The notes below the pieces were generated by a model that worked only from the letters and a program-made list of their open reading frames with translations, ran no database searches and was not told where the DNA came from. From contig CAWBRU010000021.1 in NCBI GenBank assembly GCA_963791325.1, positions 62,001 to 126,000 of the forward strand: DNA of 64,000 bases, given 5' to 3'. Positions 26,125 to 33,498 of this stretch are shown one piece after another. The translations under genes and the position numbers were made by a program. How positions within the stretch are numbered: position 1 is the first letter of the stretch; every line of letters begins with the position of its first letter. The DNA is from JBEVJK01 sp963791325 (lineage in GTDB: Bacteria > Pseudomonadota > Alphaproteobacteria > Rhizobiales > Rhizobiaceae).

Positions 26125-27843
26125 ATGACGTCGGTTGGCGCCCTGCTTGCCCCGCGAGACGGCCTGGCCAAGGTCGCCGGCGACCGGTCGCCGCCGTTGC
26201 TGACCGAGACGGTCGACGCGTTGTTTCGCGACGCCGCCGCCCGCTATGCCGACCGTGAGGCGGCGGTGTTCTCGGCGCAGCAGCGTCGCTTCACCTGGCG
26301 CGATCTCGATGCCACCGTCGCCGCCCTCGCCGGCGGGCTGCTGAAGCTCGGCTTCGAACCCGGCGACCGTCTCGGCATCTGGTCGCCGAACCGATGGGAG
26401 TGGCTGGTCACCCAGTTCGCCACGGCCCGTATCGGCGTCATCCTGGTGACCATCAATCCGGCCTATCGGCTGAGCGAACTGGAGTATGCGCTGCGCAAGG
26501 TCGGCTGCAAGGGGCTGGTCACCGCCGCGGCATTCAAGAGCTCGGACTACATCGCCATGCTCAACGAGCTGATGCCCGAGCTCGCCGCTGCCGCGCCCGG
26601 CCGGCTGCAGCTCAGCCGCTTCCCTCGGCTCGAGGTACTGATCCGGATGGGCGAGGAGGGCACGCCCGGCATGCTGGCCTTCGAAAGGGTCCTCGGCCTC
26701 GGCGGCCCGGCCGAGCAGGGCCGGGCAGCGGAGCTTTCGGCCACGCTTCGGCCTGAAGACGCGATCAATATCCAGTTCACCAGCGGCACCACCGGTGCGC
26801 CGAAGGGTGCTACCCTGACCCACCTCAACATCGTCAACAATGCCAATTTCGTCACCGCGGCGATGCGGCTCGGGCCCGAGGACCGGCTGTGCATCCCCGT
26901 GCCTCTCTATCACTGCTTCGGCATGGTGATGGGCACGATGGGCTGCGTCTCGAAGGGTGCCACGATGGTGTTTCCGGCCGAGGGTTTCGACCCCGGCGCC
27001 ACCTTGACCGCGGTGGCGGCAGAGCGGTGCACCGCGCTCTACGGGGTGCCGACCATGTTCGTCGCCATGCTCGACCATCCGAGCTTCGCCGGGCTCGACC
27101 TCAGCTCGCTGCGCACCGGCATCATGGCCGGCGCGCCCTGTCCGATCGAGGTGATGAAGAAGGTCGTCTCGCTGATGCACATGGCCGAGGTGACCATCGC
27201 CTATGGCATGACCGAGACCAGCCCGGTGTCCTTCCAGAGCGCCGTCGACGATCCGCTGGAGAAGCGCGTCGCGACCGTCGGGCGCGTTCATCCCCATGTC
27301 GAGGTCAAGGTCATCGACACCGGCGGCGCCGTGGTCTCGGTCGGCCAGCCCGGCGAGCTCTGCACCCGCGGCTATTCGGTGATGCAGGGCTATTGGGAGG
27401 ATGCCGAGCGAACCGCGGACGCGATCGACGCCGAGGGCTGGATGCACACCGGCGACCTCGCCACGATCGATGCCGAGGGCTATGGCAACATCGTCGGCCG
27501 GGTCAAGGACATGGTGATCCGCGGCGGCGAGAACGTCTATCCGCGCGAGGTCGAGGAGTTCCTCTATCGCCATCCGCGCATCAAAGAGGTGCAGGTGTTC
27601 GGTGTGCCGGACCGGAAATACGGCGAGGAGCTGTGCGCATGGATCGTGCTTCTGCCTGGTGAGAACATTACCGAGAATGACGTCAAGGCCTTCTGCGCCG
27701 GCCAGATCGCCCACTACAAGGTGCCGCGCTACGTCCGCTTTCGCGACAGCCTGCCGATGACGGTCACCGGCAAGCCGCAGAAATATCTGATGCGGGAGGC
27801 GATGGTAGCCGAACTGGGCCTGCCGGCTGAGGCGACCGCTTAG
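26125..27843 (+). CDS. Acyl-CoA synthetase (AMP-binding, ACSF2-like)
   Basis: A 572-residue ANL-superfamily acyl-CoA ligase, probably for medium- or long-chain fatty acids. It has the P-loop-like FTSGTTGAPKGATLTH, the A5 motif IAYGMTETSPVSF, the A7/A8 region MHTGDLATIDAEGYGNIVGR with KDMVIRGGENVYPREVEEFL, and the catalytic lysine in MTVTGKPQKYLM. GGGGAGGATCCACG gives the start at 26125. The gene is 92 bp after hisG and probably has its own promoter. The stop TAG reads on into AGCGG, like the end of the palindromic elements, possibly a remnant. Confidence 0.88.
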   Translation: MTSVGALLAPRDGLAKVAGDRSPPLLTETVDALFRDAAARYADREAAVFSAQQRRFTWRDLDATVAALAGGLLKLGFEPGDRLGIWSPNRWEWLVTQFATARIGVILVTINPAYRLSELEYALRKVGCKGLVTAAAFKSSDYIAMLNELMPELAAAAPGRLQLSRFPRLEVLIRMGEEGTPGMLAFERVLGLGGPAEQGRAAELSATLRPEDAINIQFTSGTTGAPKGATLTHLNIVNNANFVTAAMRLGPEDRLCIPVPLYHCFGMVMGTMGCVSKGATMVFPAEGFDPGATLTAVAAERCTALYGVPTMFVAMLDHPSFAGLDLSSLRTGIMAGAPCPIEVMKKVVSLMHMAEVTIAYGMTETSPVSFQSAVDDPLEKRVATVGRVHPHVEVKVIDTGGAVVSVGQPGELCTRGYSVMQGYWEDAERTADAIDAEGWMHTGDLATIDAEGYGNIVGRVKDMVIRGGENVYPREVEEFLYRHPRIKEVQVFGVPDRKYGEELCAWIVLLPGENITENDVKAFCAGQIAHYKVPRYVRFRDSLPMTVTGKPQKYLMREAMVAELGLPAEATA

Positions 27844-27865
27844 AGCGGCGGGACGCTGCTTCGAA

Positions 27866-28279
27866 TCAGTCGGCCGTGACGGCGCGGCGGCCGTCGATCG
27901 AATAGCTGCCCGGGCCGTAGGTGCCGAGAACCAGGAAGGCCCCGGCCAGGCCGACATCCTTCATGAACGACTGCGTGTGCATCAGCGTCAGCAGCGGGTC
28001 CTCGCCGCCCTGGCCGTAATGGCCGAGATAGCCGGCGGCGACGCAGAACAGCGCCAGCAGATAGGCGAAGATGCGGGTCTGGAAGCCGACCAGGACGGCA
28101 AGTCCGGCCAGGGTCTCGAAGATGGCGGTGGCCCAGGCGACGGCGAGCGGCGCCGGCAGGCCAAGGCTTTCGAAATAGCCCACGCCGCCGCCGACATCGG
28201 CCAGTCCGGAAAGGCCCGAGACCAGGAACAGGATGCTGAGAAGCACGCGGCCGACCAGGACGATGGCGGAATCGGGCAT
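27866..28279 (-). CDS. DoxX family membrane protein (first of two)
   Basis: A 137-residue integral membrane protein of the DoxX family with about four helices: VLVGRVLLSILFLVSGLSGL, AVAWATAIFETLAGLAVLVG, IFAYLLALFCVAAGYLGHYG and VGLAGAFLVLGTYGPGS. The motif SGLSGLAD and the central FQTRIFAY are typical. DoxX proteins are linked to redox and thiol stress or quinone metabolism in some bacteria; no role is shown here. Its paralogue lies 230 bp away on the same strand, with a palindromic repeat between. Confidence 0.85.
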   Translation of the reverse strand: MPDSAIVLVGRVLLSILFLVSGLSGLADVGGGVGYFESLGLPAPLAVAWATAIFETLAGLAVLVGFQTRIFAYLLALFCVAAGYLGHYGQGGEDPLLTLMHTQSFMKDVGLAGAFLVLGTYGPGSYSIDGRRAVTAD

Positions 28280-28335
28280 CGGGCAACTCCTCCGCGGTCG
28301 TGACGATTGCCGGGATCGCCGGCGCGGCGGAGCTT

Positions 28336-28436
28336 AGAGCAATTCCAGGAAAAGTGGAAACGGTTTTCCGTCCGGAATTGCGGAAAAACAAAGACTTAGA
28401 GCGGAGCACCGATTTCGAGGAAGAGGTGATCTGCTC
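28336..28436 (+). repeat. Short palindromic intergenic element, copy 2
   Basis: Two hairpin modules. The first has GCAATTCC (28339-28346) pairing with GGAATTGC (28374-28381), and inner GGAAAA (28348-28353) pairing with TTTTCC (28364-28369). A linker AAAAACAAAGACT joins it to the second module, AGAGCGGAGCACCGATTT...GGTGATCTGCTC. It lies between the two DoxX genes. Confidence 0.8.
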
Positions 28437-28458
28437 GGGGCAGAAATCCCGCCCACGT

Positions 28459-28486
28459 CAAAAAGGCCCGTGAGACCGGGCCTTTC
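28459..28486 (-). terminator. Rho-independent terminator after the second DoxX gene
   Basis: On the minus strand AAAGGCCCGG pairs with CGGGCCTTT around TCTCA and ends in a T-run (TTTTTG). It stands 20 bp beyond the stop at 28508 and separates the two DoxX genes. Confidence 0.75.
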
Positions 28487-28507
28487 GAGAACCGAGCCGG
28501 CGATGCG

Positions 28508-28936
28508 TCAGGCGCGCGTGCCGTCGAGCGACAGCGGCCCCGCGCCGACCACCGCAAGCAGGATGAAGCCGCCGGTGATGCCGAGGTTCTTCTGAAGCAT
28601 CAGCATCTGCATCGGATCGCCGAAATGGAGGTGGGCCACGGCGGTCGCCGCCAAGGTGAACAGCGCCATCACCGCGGCAATGATGCGGGTCTTGAAGCCA
28701 ACGATGAGCGCGACGCCGCCGCCGAGCTCGAGCAGGCCGACAAGGATCGCCAGCGCCGTCGGGGCAGGCAGCCCAAGGCCGCCGAAGAAGCCGGCCGTGT
28801 CGCCAATGGTGGTGAGCTTGCCGAAGCCCGACACCACGAACAGCACCGACAGCAGCACGCGCGCCGCCAGCACAAGACCGGCGCTGCCGGTCGAAAGGCG
28901 GGAGGGGAGCCCCGCAGTTGCAGTTTGAATCGACAT
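28508..28936 (-). CDS. DoxX family membrane protein (second of two)
   Basis: A 142-residue DoxX protein with about four membrane helices: LVLAARVLLSVLFVVSGFGK, ALAILVGLLELGGGVALIVG, IIAAVMALFTLAATAVAHL and ITGGFILLAVVGAGPLS. SGFGKLTTIGDTAGFFGGLG is the family signature. It is similar to the gene at 27866 (FxSGxxxL, GLPAP, LVGFxTRI, GGFxLL), so the pair arose by duplication, but a terminator and a repeat separate them, so they are probably transcribed separately. Confidence 0.88.
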   Translation of the reverse strand: MSIQTATAGLPSRLSTGSAGLVLAARVLLSVLFVVSGFGKLTTIGDTAGFFGGLGLPAPTALAILVGLLELGGGVALIVGFKTRIIAAVMALFTLAATAVAHLHFGDPMQMLMLQKNLGITGGFILLAVVGAGPLSLDGTRA

Positions 28937-29066
28937 CGCTCTTCTCCAGCGTGGGTTTGATGGTGCCGGACAGATAGCCGGGCAGCGTCGTTCACAACAG
29001 AGAGCAAATTGTCGACAGATCGTTCACACTTCTGCGGCGGCTGCTTTCGCGGTCGCCGCACAGACA

Positions 29067-30458
29067 TCAGCCTGGATGAATCATGTCTTCCGGCCGGACC
29101 AGCCGATCGTAGTCGTCGGCGCTGACCAGCCCGCTCCGCAGCGCCTCTTCGCGCAGGGTCGTCCCGTTCTTGTGTGCGGCTTTGGCGATCTTGGCGGCAT
29201 TGTCGTAGCCGATGGTGGGCGCTAGCGCCGTGACCAGCATCAGCGAGCGCTCCAGGGCGGCCTTGATGTTGTCGAGGCGCGGCTCGATCCCGACCACGCA
29301 ATTGTCGGTGAAGGAGCGGGCCGCATCGCCGAGCAGCTGGGTCGACTGCAGGAAATTGTAGGCCATCACCGGGTTGTAGACGTTGAGCTCGAAATGGCCC
29401 TGGCTGCCCGCCACGGTGATGGCGGTCTGGTTGCCGAACACCTGCACGCACACCTGGGTCAGGGCCTCGCATTGCGTCGGGTTGACCTTGCCGGGCATGA
29501 TCGAGGAGCCCGGCTCGTTCTCCGGCAGGCTGAGTTCGCCCAAACCCGAGCGCGGGCCGGAACCGAGCAGGCGGATATCGTTGGCGATCTTGAACAGGGC
29601 GGCGGCGGCGGCGTTGATGGCACCGTGCGAGAACACCATGGCGTCGTGGGCGGCCAGCGCCTCGAACTTGTTCGGCGCGGTGACAAACGGCAGCTCGGTC
29701 AGAGCGGCGATCCGCGCCGCGACCTTCTCGGCAAAGCCGATCGGTGCGTTGAGGCCGGTGCCGACGGCGGTGCCGCCTTGCGCCAGCTCGAGCAGTCCCG
29801 GCAGCGTCGCCTCGATCCGCTGGATCGCCGAGGCCACCTGGGCCGCATAGCCTGAGAATTCCTGGCCGAGCGTCAGCGGGGTGGCGTCCTGGGTGTGGGT
29901 GCGGCCGATCTTGACGATCCCGGAAAAGGCGCCGGCCTTCTGCTCGAGCGCGCCATGCAGATGCCTGAGTGCCGGGATCAGGTCGCCGACCAGCCGCTCC
30001 GCCGCCGCAATGTGCATGGCTGTCGGATAGGTGTCGTTGGACGACTGGCTCATATTGACATGATCGTTGGGATGGATGGGCTTCTTCGAGCCCATCTCTC
30101 CGCCGAGCAACTCGATCGCGCGGTTGGAGATCACCTCATTGGCGTTCATGTTCGACTGGGTGCCGGAGCCTGTCTGCCAAACCGCCAGGGGGAAATGCTC
30201 GTCGAGGCGGCCGTCGATGACCTCCTGCGCGGCTTGCACGATCGCTTCGCCGAGCTTGGGATCGAGGCGGCCGAGCTCCATATTGGCCTCCGCCGCGGCG
30301 CGCTTGACGATGCCCAGCGCCCGGACAACCGCAAGCGGCTGCTTCTCCCAGCCGATCTTGAAATTGCCCAGCGAGCGCTGCGCCTGGGCGCCCCAATAAC
30401 GGTCGGCGGGAACATCGATCGGACCGAAGGAATCGGTCTCGGTGCGGAACGCGGGCAT
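29067..30458 (-). CDS. fumC: Class II fumarate hydratase
   Basis: The iron-independent fumarase of the TCA cycle, turning fumarate to malate as a homotetramer. The 463 residues contain TGSGTQSNMNANEVISNRA, IHPNDHVNMSQSSNDTYPTA, GRTHTQDATPLTLGQEFSG and the superfamily signature GSSIMPGKVNPTQCEA. ATG 30458 (MPAFRTETDSFGP) matches the family start; the longer frame upstream is rejected. It is divergent from the MarR-GNAT gene with 116 bp between the starts. Confidence 0.95.
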   Translation of the reverse strand: MPAFRTETDSFGPIDVPADRYWGAQAQRSLGNFKIGWEKQPLAVVRALGIVKRAAAEANMELGRLDPKLGEAIVQAAQEVIDGRLDEHFPLAVWQTGSGTQSNMNANEVISNRAIELLGGEMGSKKPIHPNDHVNMSQSSNDTYPTAMHIAAAERLVGDLIPALRHLHGALEQKAGAFSGIVKIGRTHTQDATPLTLGQEFSGYAAQVASAIQRIEATLPGLLELAQGGTAVGTGLNAPIGFAEKVAARIAALTELPFVTAPNKFEALAAHDAMVFSHGAINAAAAALFKIANDIRLLGSGPRSGLGELSLPENEPGSSIMPGKVNPTQCEALTQVCVQVFGNQTAITVAGSQGHFELNVYNPVMAYNFLQSTQLLGDAARSFTDNCVVGIEPRLDNIKAALERSLMLVTALAPTIGYDNAAKIAKAAHKNGTTLREEALRSGLVSADDYDRLVRPEDMIHPG

Positions 30459-30557
30459 GGCAGTAAATCCGATCAGCGTTGGTCGCTGGCACCATAGGCG
30501 GTGGCGGGCCGAAACTCTATTGCATTTGCCGCAACCCTCTTGGCAGCCCGGAGATAA

Positions 30558-30571
30558 CTGACTAAAGTCAG
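30558..30571. promoter_or_regulatory. Palindromic operator at the MarR-GNAT start
   Basis: CTGACTAAAGTCAG is a perfect inverted repeat (arms CTGACT and AGTCAG, two-base centre). It ends 3 bp before the ATG at 30575, over the place where a ribosome-binding site would lie. It is a plausible autoregulatory MarR site that could also affect fumC. Confidence 0.5.
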
Positions 30572-30574
30572 CTA

Positions 30575-31519
30575 ATGGACGATATCGCACGGATCCGCAG
30601 CTTCAACCGGGAGGTCACCCGCCGCATCGGAGCTCTGGAGACCGGCTATCTCGGCCGGGGCCGGCCGTTGGGTGAGGCCAGGCTGATGTTCGAGATCGGC
30701 GCGGGCGCCGGCAAGGCAAGCCTCGCTGTGCTGCGCAGCCGCCTGGGGCTCGACTCCGGTTATCTCAGCCGGCTGCTGCGTTCACTGGAGCGCCAGGGGC
30801 TGGTGGCTGTCGAGCAGGACGGCGGGGACGGGCGCCACCGTCGTGCCTGGCTCACCCAGCTGGGCCGTGCGGAATACGACGCTTACGAGGACGGCTCCGA
30901 TGCGCTCGCCCGGTCCATGCTGGAGCTGCTGCAGCCCGGCCAGCGCCAACGCCTGCTGGCGGCGATGGCCGATGTCGACCGCCTTCTCAAAGCCGCGCGC
31001 ATCGAACTCGGCGTCGAAGATCCGCAGAGCGGAGACGCCAAGGCCGCGCTGGCCGCCTATTTTGCGGAGCTTGCCGACCGCTTCGACGAGGGCTTCGAGC
31101 CGGCGCTGAGCCTCTCGGCCGATGCGCCTGAACTCACTCCGCCGCACGGCTATTTCTATCTCGCCCGCCTCGATGGCGTTCCGGTCGGCTGTGTGGCGTT
31201 GAAGATCAAGGGCAGCCTGGGCGAGATCAAGCGCATGTGGACGGCCAGGGAAATGCGGGGTCTCGGCCTCGGCCGGCGGCTGCTTGCTGCCGTGCACGAC
31301 GAGGCCGCCCGCCGCGGTCTTGCGCGCCTGCGGTTGGAGACCAACGCCTCGCTGGTCGAAGCGCAGGCGCTCTACCTCAAGGAAGGCTTCCGCGAGGTGG
31401 ACCCGTTCAACGCCGAGCGCTACGCCGACCACTGGTTCGAGAAGCAGCTGAGACGGGAGAGCAATTCCAGGAAAGGTGGAAGCGGTTGTCTGTCCGGAAT
31501 TGCGGAAAACAAAGACTAG
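30575..31519 (+). CDS. MarR-GNAT fusion protein, C-terminus encoded by a repeat
   Basis: A 314-residue protein. Residues 1-140 are a MarR winged helix (EARLMFEIGAG, LGLDSGYLSRLLRSLERQGL, RHRRAWLTQLGRAEYDAY). Residues 165-293 are a GNAT acetyltransferase with the acetyl-CoA loop MRGLGLGRRLLAAVHDEAAR, and LRLETNASLVEAQALYLKEGF. Such fusions are known but the substrate is not. The normal family end comes at YADHWFEKQLRR; the following 20 residues come from palindromic element copy 3, and its TAG ends the gene. No Shine-Dalgarno sequence is seen because a palindrome occupies the position; translation may be leaderless or controlled there. Confidence 0.88.
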   Translation: MDDIARIRSFNREVTRRIGALETGYLGRGRPLGEARLMFEIGAGAGKASLAVLRSRLGLDSGYLSRLLRSLERQGLVAVEQDGGDGRHRRAWLTQLGRAEYDAYEDGSDALARSMLELLQPGQRQRLLAAMADVDRLLKAARIELGVEDPQSGDAKAALAAYFAELADRFDEGFEPALSLSADAPELTPPHGYFYLARLDGVPVGCVALKIKGSLGEIKRMWTAREMRGLGLGRRLLAAVHDEAARRGLARLRLETNASLVEAQALYLKEGFREVDPFNAERYADHWFEKQLRRESNSRKGGSGCLSGIAENKD

Positions 31520-31555
31520 AGCGGAGCACCGATTTCAAAGATACGGTGATCCGCT
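31458..31555 (+). repeat. Short palindromic intergenic element, copy 3, overlapping a gene end
   Basis: Same two-module plan as copy 2: AGAGCAATTCCAGGAAAGGTGG, GGTTGTCTGTCCGGAATTGCGG, a linker AAAACAAAGACT, then AGAGCGGAGCACCGATTT...ACGGTGATCCGCT. The first module is translated as the C-terminus of the MarR-GNAT protein, and the TAG of CTAGAGC at the second module is its stop codon (31517-31519). Confidence 0.8.
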
Positions 31556-31556
31556 T

Positions 31557-31594
31557 AAAAAAAAGAGGCGCACCGACTTGGGTTCGGCACGCCC
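31557..31594 (-). terminator. Rho-independent terminator of the DUF1236 gene
   Basis: On the minus strand GGCGTGCCGAAC pairs imperfectly with GTCGGTGCGCC and is followed by TCTTTTTTTT. It lies 25 bp past the DUF1236 stop and directly beside repeat copy 3. Confidence 0.75.
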
Positions 31595-31618
31595 CGTTCT
31601 TGCGCTGAGACGCTGTCC

Positions 31619-31927
31619 TTATTTCATAATTCGGACGATCTTGCGTGTCCCAGGGTCGACAAGGACTGTTCTGCCATCGACGACCACATAGCGATAGGCG
31701 ACATTCGGCTCCTCGATCGGGTAGAGCTCGACCGTATCCGGCAAGGTCGAGCCGACCGACATGTCGACCTCGGGAGTGAGCACCAGCGGCTCGACCGGGT
31801 GCTTGACCACATATTGCCGGATGGTGGTTTCCTGCTCGGGAACGAGAATGACGTCTTCGGCAATCGCGCCGACGGCGCCGGCAAGCAGGATCACGCCGGC
31901 GGCTGCGGCGCTGAGCTTCATAGACAT
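31619..31927 (-). CDS. Exported DUF1236 family protein
   Basis: A 102-residue secreted protein. The N-terminus is a signal peptide (KLSAAAAGVILLAGAVGAIA, cleavage before ED). The mature part, ETTIRQYVVKHPVEPLVL, VGSTLPDTVELYPIEEP and YRYVVVDGRTVLVDPGTRKI, is the DUF1236 core common in Hyphomicrobiales, of unknown role in the envelope. AGGAGGACAGC before ATG 31927 fixes the start. A GGAAC-type promoter lies 31-55 bp upstream. Confidence 0.88.
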   Translation of the reverse strand: MSMKLSAAAAGVILLAGAVGAIAEDVILVPEQETTIRQYVVKHPVEPLVLTPEVDMSVGSTLPDTVELYPIEEPNVAYRYVVVDGRTVLVDPGTRKIVRIMK

Positions 31928-31957
31928 GCTGTCCTCCTAGGCAATGGATGGCGGGTT

Positions 31958-31982
31958 AACCCCTCGGTCAGTCCATCGTTCC
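31958..31982 (-). promoter_or_regulatory. Possible EcfG/RpoE2-type promoter of the DUF1236 gene
   Basis: On the minus strand GGAAC (31982-31978) is followed by 17 bp and GTT (31960-31958), that is GGAAC-N16-GGTT, one base off the GGAAC-N16/17-CGTT consensus. A start near 31950 would leave a leader of about 22 nt. Confidence 0.45.
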
Positions 31983-32058
31983 CGAAAATGTGATCGGAAA
32001 CCGGCTCATTCACAGAGTGTGATCGGAGATGCGTCTGGCACCGGGTCTGCCAAACGAA

Positions 32059-32094
32059 AGCGCCTCTCGCACCTGGAACGGTGCGGGAGGCGCC
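32059..32094. other. Strong 14-bp hairpin in a 321-bp intergenic gap
   Basis: GCGCCTCTCGCACC (32060-32073) pairs with GGTGCGGGAGGCGC around TGGAAC, with one G-T pair. No T-run follows on the + strand; on the minus strand the stem runs into CTTTCGTTTGG. It lies in the gap 31928-32248 between the DUF1236 gene and the SDR gene, which otherwise holds only the promoter candidate at 31958. It could be part of a small RNA or a minus-strand terminator with no gene that I can see upstream. Confidence 0.4.
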
Positions 32095-32248
32095 TGCTTG
32101 TCGGAGTTTCACACCGCACGGATTTCTCCGTTCGGTCGCTTCCAACATCATGATAATGCGCGGCCGGCCCGATGGTTCCGTTCAGCGAGGCTTTCCCTTG
32201 ACCCTCGCCTTGGTCTAACTACGCCGCAGAATTGCGGAGAGCATCGTC

Positions 32249-33007
32249 ATGGCCGTTTCGTCCAGCTCGCCTCTCGGCGGCAAAGTCGCGCTCGTCACCG
32301 GAGCGTCATCCGGGATCGGCGAGGCGACCGCACTGGCGCTCGCCGACGCCGGCGCGACGGTCGCGCTGGTGGCGCGCCGCGCCGATCGCGTTCAGGCCTT
32401 GGCCGCGAAGATCGAGCAGGCCGGAGGAAACGCGCTGCAGCTCGTCGCCGACGTGACCCGCCCGGCCGAGATCGAGCGCATCCTTGCCGAGACGGTCTCG
32501 GGCGCGGGTGGCCTCGACATCCTCGTCAACAATGCCGGCGTGATGCTGCTGTCACCGCTTGCCGAAGCGCACGGGGAGGATTTGCGGCGGATGGTCGACC
32601 TCAACTTGGTCGCAGTGATGGAGCTGACCCGGGTCGCGCTGCCTCAGCTCAAGGCGCGCAAGGGGCACATCGTGACCGTTTCCTCGGTCGCCGGCCGCGT
32701 CGCCAATCCCGGCGCCGCCGGCTATGCGGCGACCAAGTTCGGCGTTGTCGCGTTTTGCGAAGCCATCCGGCGCGAGGTCTATGCCGACCGCGTGCGCGTC
32801 ACCGTGATCGAACCCGGCCTGGTGCTCACCGAACTCGGCGACCATATCACCAACCCGGCAATGAAGTCCGGCTTGGACAAGCGCAAGGCCGCGATGGAGG
32901 GGCTGGAGGCCGAGGACATCGCCGCGGCTGTGCTCTATGCGGTCACCCAGCCGGCGCGCGTCAACGTCAACGAGATCCTGATCCGCCCGACGGACCAGGA
33001 GCGCTGA
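32249..33007 (+). CDS. Short-chain dehydrogenase/reductase (YdfG-like)
   Basis: A 252-residue classical SDR, NAD(P)-dependent. The cofactor motif is VTGASSGIGEATALALADAG, followed by LVARRADR (the Arg after the second strand suggests NADPH), the structural NNAGVMLL, and the catalytic Ser in TVSSVAGRVANPG with YAATK. The C-terminal EILIRPTDQ resembles the serine 3-dehydrogenase/YdfG group. The substrate is unknown. The start at 32249 follows GGAGAGCATCGTC. Confidence 0.9.
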   Translation: MAVSSSSPLGGKVALVTGASSGIGEATALALADAGATVALVARRADRVQALAAKIEQAGGNALQLVADVTRPAEIERILAETVSGAGGLDILVNNAGVMLLSPLAEAHGEDLRRMVDLNLVAVMELTRVALPQLKARKGHIVTVSSVAGRVANPGAAGYAATKFGVVAFCEAIRREVYADRVRVTVIEPGLVLTELGDHITNPAMKSGLDKRKAAMEGLEAEDIAAAVLYAVTQPARVNVNEILIRPTDQER

Positions 33008-33027
33008 GATCAGCCGGCGGTGCCGGC

Positions 33028-33417
33028 TCAGGCAGGAGCTGCCGCAGGAACCTCGGCCAGGTCGTAATAGACCGGCAGGCCGCGGGCCTTGGCGAGCGCC
33101 ACGTCCTGATCCGCACCCTTCGAAGCGCCATCCAGTCGCAGAACTGCATCGCAATGGGCAAGCAGGCGTTCGGCGACAGGATAGGCGAATTCGTCGTAGA
33201 TCGGGTCCTGAACCCCGGCCGACCCGGCTTGCTTGCCCAGCGGCAAAGCCAGCCACTCGCCGATCACCGGAATATGGCCCTTGCGAAACAGCGGCAGGCT
33301 CACCGCTTCCAGCCGGTGGAGATTGGCCGCCATCTTGGCGGGGTCGTCGCCGGTACCTGACCGGTAAGGGCCAGCAACGAGAATGAGCAAGGGTTTGGAA
33401 AGAGCCGGACTGTTCAT
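33028..33417 (-). CDS. DUF4406-like (nucleoside 2-deoxyribosyltransferase-like) protein
   Basis: A 129-residue protein. LLILVAGPYRSGTGDDPAKM, NLHRLEAVSLPLFRKGHIP, VIGEWLALPL, DEFAYPVAERLLAHCDAVLR and SKGADQDVALAKARGLPVYY give the fold of DUF4406 and nucleoside 2-deoxyribosyltransferases, with the usual GPYR loop. The substrate is not known. It is divergent from a DeoR regulator with a 13-bp inverted repeat in the shared 81-bp promoter region, so the regulator probably controls it. MNSPALSKP at 33417 is the best start. Confidence 0.75.
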   Translation of the reverse strand: MNSPALSKPLLILVAGPYRSGTGDDPAKMAANLHRLEAVSLPLFRKGHIPVIGEWLALPLGKQAGSAGVQDPIYDEFAYPVAERLLAHCDAVLRLDGASKGADQDVALAKARGLPVYYDLAEVPAAAPA

Positions 33418-33426
33418 CTTATCCTC

Positions 33427-33483
33427 GATATTGCACGAATGGAGTGCAGTCATGTACACTATCGCGCATCTTCGTGCAATATC
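33427..33483. promoter_or_regulatory. Inverted-repeat operator in the DeoR / DUF4406 divergon
   Basis: GATATTGCACGAA (33427-33439) and its exact reverse complement TTCGTGCAATATC (33471-33483) flank a 31-bp spacer, with centres 44 bp (about four helical turns) apart. The element fills the gap between the two divergent starts. DeoR proteins often bind two distant half-sites and loop. Confidence 0.65.
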
Positions 33484-33498
33484 AGGAATATTCACGCC

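Noticed and set aside
32075..32101. GGAAC promoter motif on the + strand before the SDR gene
   Set aside because: GGAAC lies in the loop of the hairpin and no GTT stands at the right distance (only GCTT), and the gene is about 170 bp away.
31918..32151. Minus-strand open frame of 77 codons
   Set aside because: It covers the promoter and hairpin of the gap, has no ribosome-binding site, and is compositionally unlike a protein.
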